DNA of 11,151 bases from Methanobacteriaceae archaeon UBA349 (GTDB lineage Archaea; Methanobacteriota; Methanobacteria; Methanobacteriales; Methanobacteriaceae): positions 1 through 11,151 of the forward strand of contig DAWK01000046.1 of the NCBI GenBank assembly GCA_002509745.1, read 5' to 3'. The notes under the pieces were generated by a model. It saw nothing but the letters and a program-made list of their open reading frames with translations, did not search any database and was not told the DNA's origin. The translations under genes were made by a program, and so were the position numbers. Of this stretch, positions 5,159-11,151 are shown piece by piece (position 1 is the first letter of the stretch; every line of letters starts with the position of its first letter).

Positions 5159-5662
5159 ATGAAAGAAATCGACGATGTTATGGCTGACCAACCATTTGTT
5201 GAAAGGCTGGAGATGGAAAAATACATACTAGTAATTTTATTTCTAATCCAGCAGCGATGGGGCTATATCATAAACAAAGAATTTGCCAAAGATAACATAA
5301 CCACTAAACAATGGCTATTATTGGTAATTCTGGGCAACGCCTTTGACCATGATCCATCCATGCAGGAAATGGCGGAGGCTATGAGCACCACTCACCAGAA
5401 TGTTAAGCAACTGGCCAGTCGTTTGCAAGATAGCGGATTTTTAAAAATAGAACGCGATCCACGTAATAAAAGAATTTTACGTCTGAAATTCACGGAACAA
5501 TGCTATAAATACTGGAGAAAAAGAGATGAAGAGGATATTGAATCTATAACGAATTTATTCAATGTTCTGGATGATGAAGAGGTAATTTCTCTCTTTGGCA
5601 TTATGAACAAACTGGAAAAATTTTCACAAATACAATATAATGAATCTAAAACTAATAAATAA
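5159..5662 (+). CDS. MarR-family winged-helix transcriptional regulator (167 aa)
   Basis: The start is ATG 5159; an in-frame TTG directly before it is less likely. AAGGTAAT at 5148-5155 is an imperfect ribosome binding site. The layout is typical of MarR dimers. An N-terminal helix is rich in aromatic and aliphatic residues (about 18-42). The helix-turn-helix follows (PSMQEMAEAMSTTHQNVKQL, about 66-85, running to residue 92). The wing has the classic Asp-x-Arg (ERDPRNKRILRL, 98-109; Asp100, Arg102). Long C-terminal helices for dimerisation complete it. There is a single cysteine (Cys115), placed after the wing. MarR proteins sense small phenolics, oxidants or metabolites and usually repress neighbouring genes. 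The flavodoxin gene upstream, with its palindromic promoter site, is the best target candidate. The gene is convergent with the polysaccharide cluster. Confidence 0.9.
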   Translation: MKEIDDVMADQPFVERLEMEKYILVILFLIQQRWGYIINKEFAKDNITTKQWLLLVILGNAFDHDPSMQEMAEAMSTTHQNVKQLASRLQDSGFLKIERDPRNKRILRLKFTEQCYKYWRKRDEEDIESITNLFNVLDDEEVISLFGIMNKLEKFSQIQYNESKTNK

Positions 5663-5788
5663 TTCTTTTTAGATGATAGCCAATAACTCAAAAATAGAAA
5701 TGAAAAAATATTTACCATAGTTTTTTACTTCTATTTAATTTATATTTCATTTTAATTGTAGAAAGTTTGATATAATTCATTAACTTAC

Positions 5789-7192
5789 TTAATAAGCATT
5801 TTGATCAGTAAAACCATTGGTAAATGTAAGGAAAAATATTTTCACATCTAAACTAAGGGTCCAGTTCTCCACATAATATAAATCATATTCTATTCTCTTT
5901 TTTATTGAGGTATCTCCTCTCCAGCCATGAACTTGGGCCCATCCAGTCATTCCGGGTCTAACGTGATGTTTAATCATGTAATGTGGTATTTCTTCTCTGA
6001 ATTTTTCCACAAAAAGAGGACGTTCTGGTCTTGGACCAATAAGACTCATATCTCCTTTTAATATATTAAATAATTGTGGTAATTCATCTATACTAGTTTT
6101 TCTTATGAAAGAACCAAATTTTGTCTTTCGGGGGTCGTCTTCTGTGGTCCATTGGGACACTTCTTCGTCACCGGCCTGTACTTTCATGCTACGGAATTTA
6201 TACATCTCGAATGTTGCTCTATGTAATCCAACACGTTCCTGTTTGAATATAATTGGTCCAGGAGAGCTTTTTTTGACCATAATTGTGGTGAAAATGAGTA
6301 GTGGTGAAAATATCATTATCCCCCCTATTGCCATCAAAATGTCTAAAAATCGCTTCAGAGCTTTATTAAAAGAATTATCTAATGGAACATAGCGTATATT
6401 AATTAAAGGGATGTTATCTATCATATCAATGTATGGCCTTGCTGGGAAATAGCGATAGTAATCAGGAACAATTTCTGCTTTAACCCCATATTTTTCACAA
6501 GTATCAATTATGTGTTCTAACAATTTAGAATGGCGAGGAGAAAGGGTTATTACGATTCTATCAATTTCTTTGGTAAGAATAATTTCTTCTAAATCTTCAA
6601 TTTTTCCTATTACTGGTGAACCTGCTATTTCAGTTTTTTTTTCTATATTATCATCTAAAAACCCAATTAATTTGTACCCGACATATTCATTGAGTTTTAT
6701 TTTACGGGTGAACTTCTCACCAAGATCCCCTGCCCCAATTACTAAAATATATTTAATATTATATCCTTTACTTCGGGCGAATCGTAATGATTTCCTTACA
6801 ATTAATCGCTCTATTATTGAAAATATGGTAGAGAATAATGCGAAAATGGCCAGCAAGTAACGGGAATAGTCTGAAAGATCAACTACAAATAATATGGTTA
6901 CCAGTAGCAATAATCCAATAAAATTGACCTTAACGATTTTTATGGTTTCGGAAGTTATACTTTTGGTTCTTTGAGGGTCATATAATCCAAAAAAGTAGTA
7001 AAGTAGGAGATAATTTGGTAAAATAAAGATTATAGGTAAAACATATATGGAAAATCCCCACCTATTACCCTCAAATCCTAGTATTCCTAGTTTAAATCTA
7101 ATAAAATAGGCAAAAATCAGTGCTAAGGTGATTACAATTATATCTATAATTACCAGCATTATATTGAATATTTTCTGGTTCTGCTGAATCAT
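5789..7192 (-). CDS. Polyprenyl-phosphate sugar-1-phosphate transferase (WbaP/WcaJ type, 467 aa)
   Basis: The ATG at 7192 has a near-perfect AAGGTGAT site upstream. The full-length architecture of the large polyisoprenyl-phosphate hexose-1-phosphate transferases is present. Four membrane helices lie at about 9-31, 48-69, 88-105 and 111-127. A Rossmann-like domain follows with VIGAGDLG (151-158), then a fifth hydrophobic segment at about 281-305. The catalytic domain runs to the C-terminus: GPIIFKQERVG (312-322), YKFRSM (331-336), the Asp369-Glu370 catalytic pair in SIDELPQLFN, GDMSLIGPRPE (380-390) and RPGMTGWAQVHG (412-423). The enzyme transfers a sugar-1-phosphate from a nucleotide sugar to a lipid-carrier phosphate at the cytoplasmic membrane face, the first step of glycan assembly. 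Here it would feed the two glycosyltransferases and the ABC exporter encoded upstream on the same strand. The sugar cannot be predicted safely. Confidence 0.95.
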   Translation of the reverse strand: MIQQNQKIFNIMLVIIDIIVITLALIFAYFIRFKLGILGFEGNRWGFSIYVLPIIFILPNYLLLYYFFGLYDPQRTKSITSETIKIVKVNFIGLLLLVTILFVVDLSDYSRYLLAIFALFSTIFSIIERLIVRKSLRFARSKGYNIKYILVIGAGDLGEKFTRKIKLNEYVGYKLIGFLDDNIEKKTEIAGSPVIGKIEDLEEIILTKEIDRIVITLSPRHSKLLEHIIDTCEKYGVKAEIVPDYYRYFPARPYIDMIDNIPLINIRYVPLDNSFNKALKRFLDILMAIGGIMIFSPLLIFTTIMVKKSSPGPIIFKQERVGLHRATFEMYKFRSMKVQAGDEEVSQWTTEDDPRKTKFGSFIRKTSIDELPQLFNILKGDMSLIGPRPERPLFVEKFREEIPHYMIKHHVRPGMTGWAQVHGWRGDTSIKKRIEYDLYYVENWTLSLDVKIFFLTFTNGFTDQNAY

Positions 7193-7325
7193 GAAATCAC
7201 CTTAAACATGAAATTATTTTATTTTAAATGGAATTTTTGCTTTATTTTATTTGTTATCTTTAATAAAATGTTATTGATATCATTTATACAATAAGCACTA
7301 TTTTAATATTGTTGATAATTTTTTA

Positions 7326-7340
7326 TTTATATATTTTTGG
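7326..7340 (-). promoter_or_regulatory. Candidate promoter of the sugar-phosphate transferase gene
   Basis: On the minus strand the sequence AAAATATATAAATAA is a plausible TATA element after a short C run. It would start a transcript near 7305, giving a leader of about 110 nt before ATG 7192. It lies in the 237-nt gap after the upstream glycosyltransferase gene, which suggests independent expression. AT richness makes this a tentative call. Confidence 0.35.
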
Positions 7341-7396
7341 GGAGTTATATGTAAAATATAATTAATTGAAAATTAGTCTATTAAAGCTAATTTTAT

Positions 7397-7424
7397 TAAT
7401 TTTTAATCTCTAATTTTTAATCTC
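7397..7424. repeat. Exact tandem duplication, 2 x 14 bp
   Basis: TAATTTTTAATCTC occurs twice without a gap, at 7397-7410 and 7411-7424, immediately beyond the 3' end of the glycosyltransferase gene at 7430. It is probably a slippage duplication. On the minus strand it is A-rich, so it is not a T-run terminator for that gene. Confidence 0.9.
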
Positions 7425-7429
7425 AATTA

Positions 7430-8314
7430 TTATCCTGATTTTTTGAAAAGATTCAAAAAGAGCTTTAACCCAAATATTGCCCCTATCCCTGCGTAAGTTA
7501 AAGCAGTTGTTAATACAGAGCTCTGTTTTTTATAATGCTTATTATAAAAAATATACATGGCCCTGTAAAATTCATATATTAGTTTTGATTTTTGCTTCTG
7601 GCTGCTGGATCCTTTATAATGAATTATCTGTGCATCACCATAATATATTATCTGCCAGCCAGCTTCTTTTATTCGATAGCACCAGTCAATATCTTCACCA
7701 TACATGAAGAAATTTTCATCTAAAAGCCCTATCTCTTTAATTGCTTCTGAATTTACTATCATGAATGCACCCACCAGACAATCAATAGGGTAAACTCCAT
7801 CATTATCTAAATAACAAAGGTTGTATTTTCCAAAACGCGGACTCTTTGGGAAAAGACGTGAAAGCCCAATCATCCGATAAAAAGAAACACTAACATCTGG
7901 AAAACTTCTTCGACAGGCCTTATCTAATGTTCCATCAGGTAAAACCACTTTACATCCCAGGGCTCCAGTTTGGGTGTGGGATTCCATGTAATTCAAACAC
8001 TTTTCTAGGCAGTCATCAACTACTATGGTATCGGAATTAAGTAATAATATGTAATTGGAGGATGTCTCTTTCAAAGCCAGGTTATTAGCATAGGAAAATC
8101 CTTTATTTTTAGTACTAGCAATAAATTTTATTAATCCATCTTGCATTTCTTTTGAAAAATTTTTCTGTAGTTTTTCAAGACTACCATCCTCAGAAGCATT
8201 GTCCACAACATAAATGTCATATTTAAATGGGTGATTTTTGGTAATTACCGACTCAATAGTCTGTTTTGTTAAATTATATGTGCGGTAATTTACTACTATT
8301 ATGGATAAGTCCAT
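7430..8314 (-). CDS. Family 2 glycosyltransferase (rhamnosyltransferase-like, 294 aa)
   Basis: The frame could start at 8329, but the ATG at 8314 is preferred: AGGAGAT lies five bases upstream and the product then begins [20 protein letters not shown], the standard GT2 opening. The GT-A fold motifs follow: [11 protein letters not shown] (35-45) for nucleotide binding, [12 protein letters not shown] (70-81), LLNSDTIV (91-98) with the Asn-Ser-Asp metal-binding element, and [35 protein letters not shown] (180-214) with the Glu-Asp acceptor or base motif. The C-terminal part has a weakly hydrophobic helix (about 268-290) that may dock on the membrane. It probably adds a sugar from a nucleotide donor to the lipid-linked glycan. 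The donor is unknown; rhamnose-type is only the usual annotation for this subgroup. Confidence 0.93.
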   Translation of the reverse strand: MDLSIIVVNYRTYNLTKQTIESVITKNHPFKYDIYVVDNASEDGSLEKLQKNFSKEMQDGLIKFIASTKNKGFSYANNLALKETSSNYILLLNSDTIVVDDCLEKCLNYMESHTQTGALGCKVVLPDGTLDKACRRSFPDVSVSFYRMIGLSRLFPKSPRFGKYNLCYLDNDGVYPIDCLVGAFMIVNSEAIKEIGLLDENFFMYGEDIDWCYRIKEAGWQIIYYGDAQIIHYKGSSSQKQKSKLIYEFYRAMYIFYNKHYKKQSSVLTTALTYAGIGAIFGLKLFLNLFKKSG

Positions 8315-8485
8315 TATATATCTCCTCATGATGGAATTTAAAATATTTTAAACAGTTAAGTGAGTATTCGCAAAATAGTTTTATTATTTTATTGTAATAT
8401 CTAATATTAAAATTATTTTACTAATTAAAATCTATCTAAGATTAAAAAGGATTAGAATATGGAGACTATTTGATATAGATCATGT

Positions 8486-9439
8486 TTAAAAAAATAGGAA
8501 TTTTAGAGTATTTTTAATCAATAATCCTTCAATTTCAAAGTAATTAACTAAATTTTTATTTAAATATTTTACTTTTTTTACTTTACCTAAAGAAAGGAAT
8601 CCTTCTTTTAATCCATCTAAATAAGTTTTCCCATAACCTTTTTTCATGAAAAAAAGATATTTAATAAAATATCCTAAGAATAAAAAGGGCAAATTCAGAA
8701 TCAGCTGGGGCCATGGCATGTTTTTGTAGGGAACATATACATTATTTCGGGCCGCCAATTTGATTTTAAATTTATTATAACGGCTGCCGCTTGTTCCGCT
8801 TCCTCTATGATAAACCACAGCTTCTGGACAGTAAATACATTTATAACCATGAATTCTGGCCCGGTAACTTATATCCACATCCTCCATATATGCAAAGAAA
8901 TTTTCATCAAAAAGCCCTATTTCATCAAAAACGCTTTTTCTATAAATTGCTGCTCCCGCACATGCGCTGAAGGTTTCTCTTTTTTGAATATAGTCTTTTG
9001 GGGATTTATTATGCCCTACCTTTCTAGTCCATCCCAATATGGTGTATTCATCACCAGCATCATCTATTTTATTCCTATTCTGGTACTGAACCATTTTAGA
9101 AGTTACAGCAAATGTTTTATCATCTTTTTCCAGGCAATCCACAATACTAGGAATGCAATCTGTTTCTAATTCCACATCATTATTCAGCAAAAAAACATAT
9201 TCTGATTTGGATAGGTTTATGCCCTGGTTAACTGCAGTAGCAAACCCTAAATTTTTTTTATTTTGTATTAGAATGAATTCAGGATAATTTTCTTTAATGT
9301 ATTCAATGCTTCCATCTTCTGAGGCATTATCTATGACAATCACATCAAAAGGATAATTTTGGTTTTTTAAAGATTCAAAACACTCTTTAAGGAAATGTTT
9401 ACCATTATAATTAGGTATAATAATCGCTAGATTCACCAT
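8486..9439 (-). CDS. Family 2 glycosyltransferase (317 aa)
   Basis: The ATG at 9439 follows AAGGTTA on the minus strand. The protein starts MVNLAIIIPNYNGKHFLKEC, and carries [10 protein letters not shown] (35-44), NLGFATAVNQGI (63-74), FLLNNDVELE (83-92; Asn-Asn-Asp metal site) and GLFDENFFAYMEDVDISYRARI (175-196; Glu186-Asp187). It resembles the glycosyltransferase encoded next to it but is clearly a different enzyme, with a longer C-terminal part. That part holds a hydrophobic segment (about 244-265) and a Lys/Tyr-rich basic tail, a likely membrane-surface contact. It probably extends the same lipid-linked glycan. It lies 71 nt after the ABC transporter ATPase gene. Confidence 0.93.
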   Translation of the reverse strand: MVNLAIIIPNYNGKHFLKECFESLKNQNYPFDVIVIDNASEDGSIEYIKENYPEFILIQNKKNLGFATAVNQGINLSKSEYVFLLNNDVELETDCIPSIVDCLEKDDKTFAVTSKMVQYQNRNKIDDAGDEYTILGWTRKVGHNKSPKDYIQKRETFSACAGAAIYRKSVFDEIGLFDENFFAYMEDVDISYRARIHGYKCIYCPEAVVYHRGSGTSGSRYNKFKIKLAARNNVYVPYKNMPWPQLILNLPFLFLGYFIKYLFFMKKGYGKTYLDGLKEGFLSLGKVKKVKYLNKNLVNYFEIEGLLIKNTLKFLFF

Positions 9440-9510
9440 AAACTTAACCTTAAGGATTATATTATATTTTTTATAAAAAGATTTACAAAAATATGCTCTT
9501 AAAACATGTT

Positions 9511-10260
9511 TTATCTATTAACTTGGTGAATACTCTGTTCATATTTTTCACTTACTTCTTCTACAGAGCCTTGCATAATTAACTTGCCTTTTTCAAGCCA
9601 TATTGCTTTATTACACAGGCTTTTCACCTGATCAATAGAATGTGAAACAAATAAAACAGTAACGTCTTCATTGAGGAATGATTTCATTCTTTTTTCACTC
9701 TTTTCCTTAAATTTGGCGTCTCCAACGGCTAATACTTCATCCAAAATTAATATTTCAGGTTCCACAGTTGTGGCAATGGAAAAACCCAGCCGGGCCACCA
9801 TGCCTGAAGAATAATTTTTTAAGGGAACATCTATGAACTCTCCAATCTCAGAGAAATTCACGATCTCATCGAATTTACTTTCTATAAACTCTTTAGTATA
9901 ACCTAACATTGCGCCGTTAAGAAAAATATTCTCCCTACCAGTATAACTAGGATCAAATCCTGCTCCAAGCTCCAGTAAAGGCGATATGCGACCCATTAAC
10001 TCAATATTGCCATGAGTAGGTTTCATAACTCCTGATATGAGTTTGAGCAAAGTACTCTTGCCAGCACCATTTAATCCAAGGACTCCTAATTTATCTCCTT
10101 TCTTTACTTCAAATGAAACGTCTTTCAGGGCCCAAAAGGACTGATACATAAGTTCTCTTTTTAGAAGTTTAATAACGTACTCTTTAAGGTTATCTGTTTT
10201 TTCCTGGCTTAAATTGAACTCCATTCCAACATTTTCAACCTTGATAACTGTTTCTCCCAA
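9511..10260 (-). CDS. Polysaccharide ABC transporter ATP-binding protein (Wzt/TagH/KpsT type, short form, 249 aa, TTG start)
   Basis: The start is TTG at 10260, supported by GGGTGA (10265-10270) four bases upstream. The alternative ATG (Met13) would remove the first strand of the fold. Motifs in order are Walker A GLNGAGKST (62-70), a Q-loop region replaced by the ISPLLELGAGFDP stretch (92-104) typical of this subfamily, signature NYSSGM (149-154), Walker B ILILDE (170-175) with the family's VLAVGD D-loop, and the H-loop VSHS (205-208). The N-terminal insertion before the first Trp (about 18-42) is the usual feature of O-antigen and teichoic acid exporters. At 249 residues it lacks the C-terminal carbohydrate-binding domain of Wzt proteins that recognise capped chains. 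It energises export together with the permease encoded 80 nt upstream. Confidence 0.95.
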   Translation of the reverse strand: MGETVIKVENVGMEFNLSQEKTDNLKEYVIKLLKRELMYQSFWALKDVSFEVKKGDKLGVLGLNGAGKSTLLKLISGVMKPTHGNIELMGRISPLLELGAGFDPSYTGRENIFLNGAMLGYTKEFIESKFDEIVNFSEIGEFIDVPLKNYSSGMVARLGFSIATTVEPEILILDEVLAVGDAKFKEKSEKRMKSFLNEDVTVLFVSHSIDQVKSLCNKAIWLEKGKLIMQGSVEEVSEKYEQSIHQVNR

Positions 10261-10340
10261 ATTTTCACCCTTAATGATTAGATTATCACTTTTTAAGCAG
10301 TATTCTATGATTTTTTTAAATTTTAATTATTTAGATAATT

Positions 10341-11138
10341 TTAAATGTATAATATAAATTTATCCTGATATTTATAAAACAAAGCTATTCCTAAAACAAT
10401 GGACGCTATTGCGGAAACCGTCCCGAATATTAGTTGCCCTTGATCAAAATAGGCCCCATATAAAATTGAAGCTCTAAAAAGACTTATTATAGCATATAAT
10501 GGGTTGAAAGTTTGAATCCATCTGAAACTTTCAGGTACAATTTCGGCTGGATACATAATAGGGGTAGCATACATTAACATGGTAAGAAAAACACCGTATA
10601 AATGTTCTATATCTCTGAAAAACACGGTTAATGTGGCTACTATCAATCCAACTCCAATGGTAAACATTAAAAGAAGTAAAATAGGCACCAGCGCTGAAAG
10701 AATGAAAATTGTAAATGGGGCTTGGGTGGCTATCATTACTAAAAACAGGACAATCATTGACATTAAAAATGTGACCAAATTAGAAAATATCACTCCGAGG
10801 GAGTACATATACTTTGGAATATAAACTTTTTTGATCATGGAGGCATTACTGATAATAGATCCCATAGCTGCCCTACTTCCCGCAGCGTAATAATCAAATA
10901 CAAGTTTTCCAGTTAATAAGTAAACGGGATAATTTTCGATATTGTTCTTAAAAAGCTGTGAAAATACGATAGTCAATATTATCATGGTAAATAATGGCTG
11001 CAGGAAACTCCAGAATATTCCCAGGACGGATCTTCTGTATTTCAGCTTAACATCCCTTTTAATTAATTCAGCAAGTAGAAACTTATATTTATTGAAATTA
11101 GATAAGAATCTATGGCCAAATATTTCTTCAAAGATCAT
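10341..11138 (-). CDS. Polysaccharide ABC transporter permease (Wzm/TagG type, ABC-2 family, 265 aa)
   Basis: The gene is complete: ATG at 11138 with AGGGTA upstream. The protein has the ABC-2 layout of polysaccharide exporters. An N-terminal amphipathic segment (LLAELIKRDVKLKYRRSVLG, 21-40) is diagnostic of Wzm/TagG. About six membrane spans follow, near 43-63, 72-90, 113-137, 143-171, 180-200 and 235-257. Between them are the conserved SNASMIKKVYIPKYMYSLG (98-115) and FFRDIEHLYGVFLTMLMYATPIMYP (173-197) elements, the latter the coupling and gate region of the family. With the ATPase it would move a lipid-linked or free glycan outward across the cytoplasmic membrane. The first gene of the visible cluster, it has 13 bases of upstream sequence, so its promoter and any earlier genes lie outside the window. 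Confidence 0.95.
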   Translation of the reverse strand: MIFEEIFGHRFLSNFNKYKFLLAELIKRDVKLKYRRSVLGIFWSFLQPLFTMIILTIVFSQLFKNNIENYPVYLLTGKLVFDYYAAGSRAAMGSIISNASMIKKVYIPKYMYSLGVIFSNLVTFLMSMIVLFLVMIATQAPFTIFILSALVPILLLLMFTIGVGLIVATLTVFFRDIEHLYGVFLTMLMYATPIMYPAEIVPESFRWIQTFNPLYAIISLFRASILYGAYFDQGQLIFGTVSAIASIVLGIALFYKYQDKFILYI

Positions 11139-11151
11139 TTTTTACCCTACT

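Noticed and set aside
6105..6860. Plus-strand open frames antisense to the sugar-phosphate transferase gene
   Set aside because: They overlap a full-length gene with all catalytic motifs and their products show no recognisable features or ribosome binding sites.
8807..9169. Plus-strand open frame of 120 codons inside the second glycosyltransferase gene
   Set aside because: It is a shadow of a well-supported GT2 gene on the other strand, with an unlikely composition.
9501..9512. Perfect palindrome AAAACATGTTTT at the end of the exporter ATPase gene
   Set aside because: It overlaps the stop codon and is made of simple A/T runs; no T run follows it on the minus strand, so it is neither a convincing terminator nor an operator.
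1..11151. tRNA, rRNA, CRISPR array, insertion sequence or integrase
   Set aside because: No cloverleaf-like GC-rich block, no regularly spaced repeat set, and no transposase or integrase motif was found in any frame.

Overview
The window looks like chromosome from a methanogenic archaeon of the order Methanobacteriales, most likely a Methanobacterium-type organism. The evidence is AT-rich intergenic DNA, archaeal TATA boxes (TTTATATA-like), ribosome binding sites of the GGTGA/GGTGAT type just upstream of starts, and methanogen-type genes: a Cys-rich DUF2769-like protein, an Isf-like iron-sulfur flavoprotein, flavoredoxin-like and flavodoxin-like proteins, and a membrane-anchored protein with an Asn/Thr-rich, sequon-packed linker. 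The genus is an inference from style and family content, not from a marker gene.

Positions 1-5662 are mostly plus strand and form a patchwork of small transcription units. It starts with the C-terminal part of an ATP-dependent DNA ligase of the LigD ligase-domain type. An unrecognised 118-aa protein ending in Cys-Gly-Cys-Gly and a 103-aa ten-cysteine DUF2769-like protein follow. Next comes a minus-strand 39-aa zinc-ribbon micro-protein at 1806-1925. A secreted PepSY-like surface protein at 2128-2505 is cut by one in-frame TAA right after its membrane anchor. A redox block follows: Isf-like iron-sulfur flavoprotein and flavin reductase/flavoredoxin (37 nt apart, likely cotranscribed), an unrecognised helical 113-aa protein, a HemG-like flavodoxin protein, and a MarR-family regulator. 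A perfect 12-bp palindrome sits at the predicted transcription start of the flavodoxin gene and is a candidate operator.

Positions 5789-11138 are all minus strand and form a surface-polysaccharide locus. In transcription order it encodes an ABC-2 permease (Wzm/TagG family), its ATPase (Wzt/TagH family, short form without a carbohydrate-binding tail), two family 2 glycosyltransferases and a WbaP/WcaJ-type polyprenyl-phosphate sugar-1-phosphate transferase. Together these can start a glycan on a lipid carrier, extend it and export it through the ABC transporter. Spacers of 71 to 237 nt between the genes suggest internal promoters or separate transcripts rather than one tight operon.

No tRNA, rRNA, CRISPR array, insertion sequence or integrase was seen, and no stretch over 300 bases lacks a gene. 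The oddest items are the nonsense-interrupted surface gene, the palindrome over the flavodoxin transcription start, the zinc-ribbon micro-protein, the two-fold cysteine repeat in the DUF2769-like protein, and a short coding-like remnant at 636-752.
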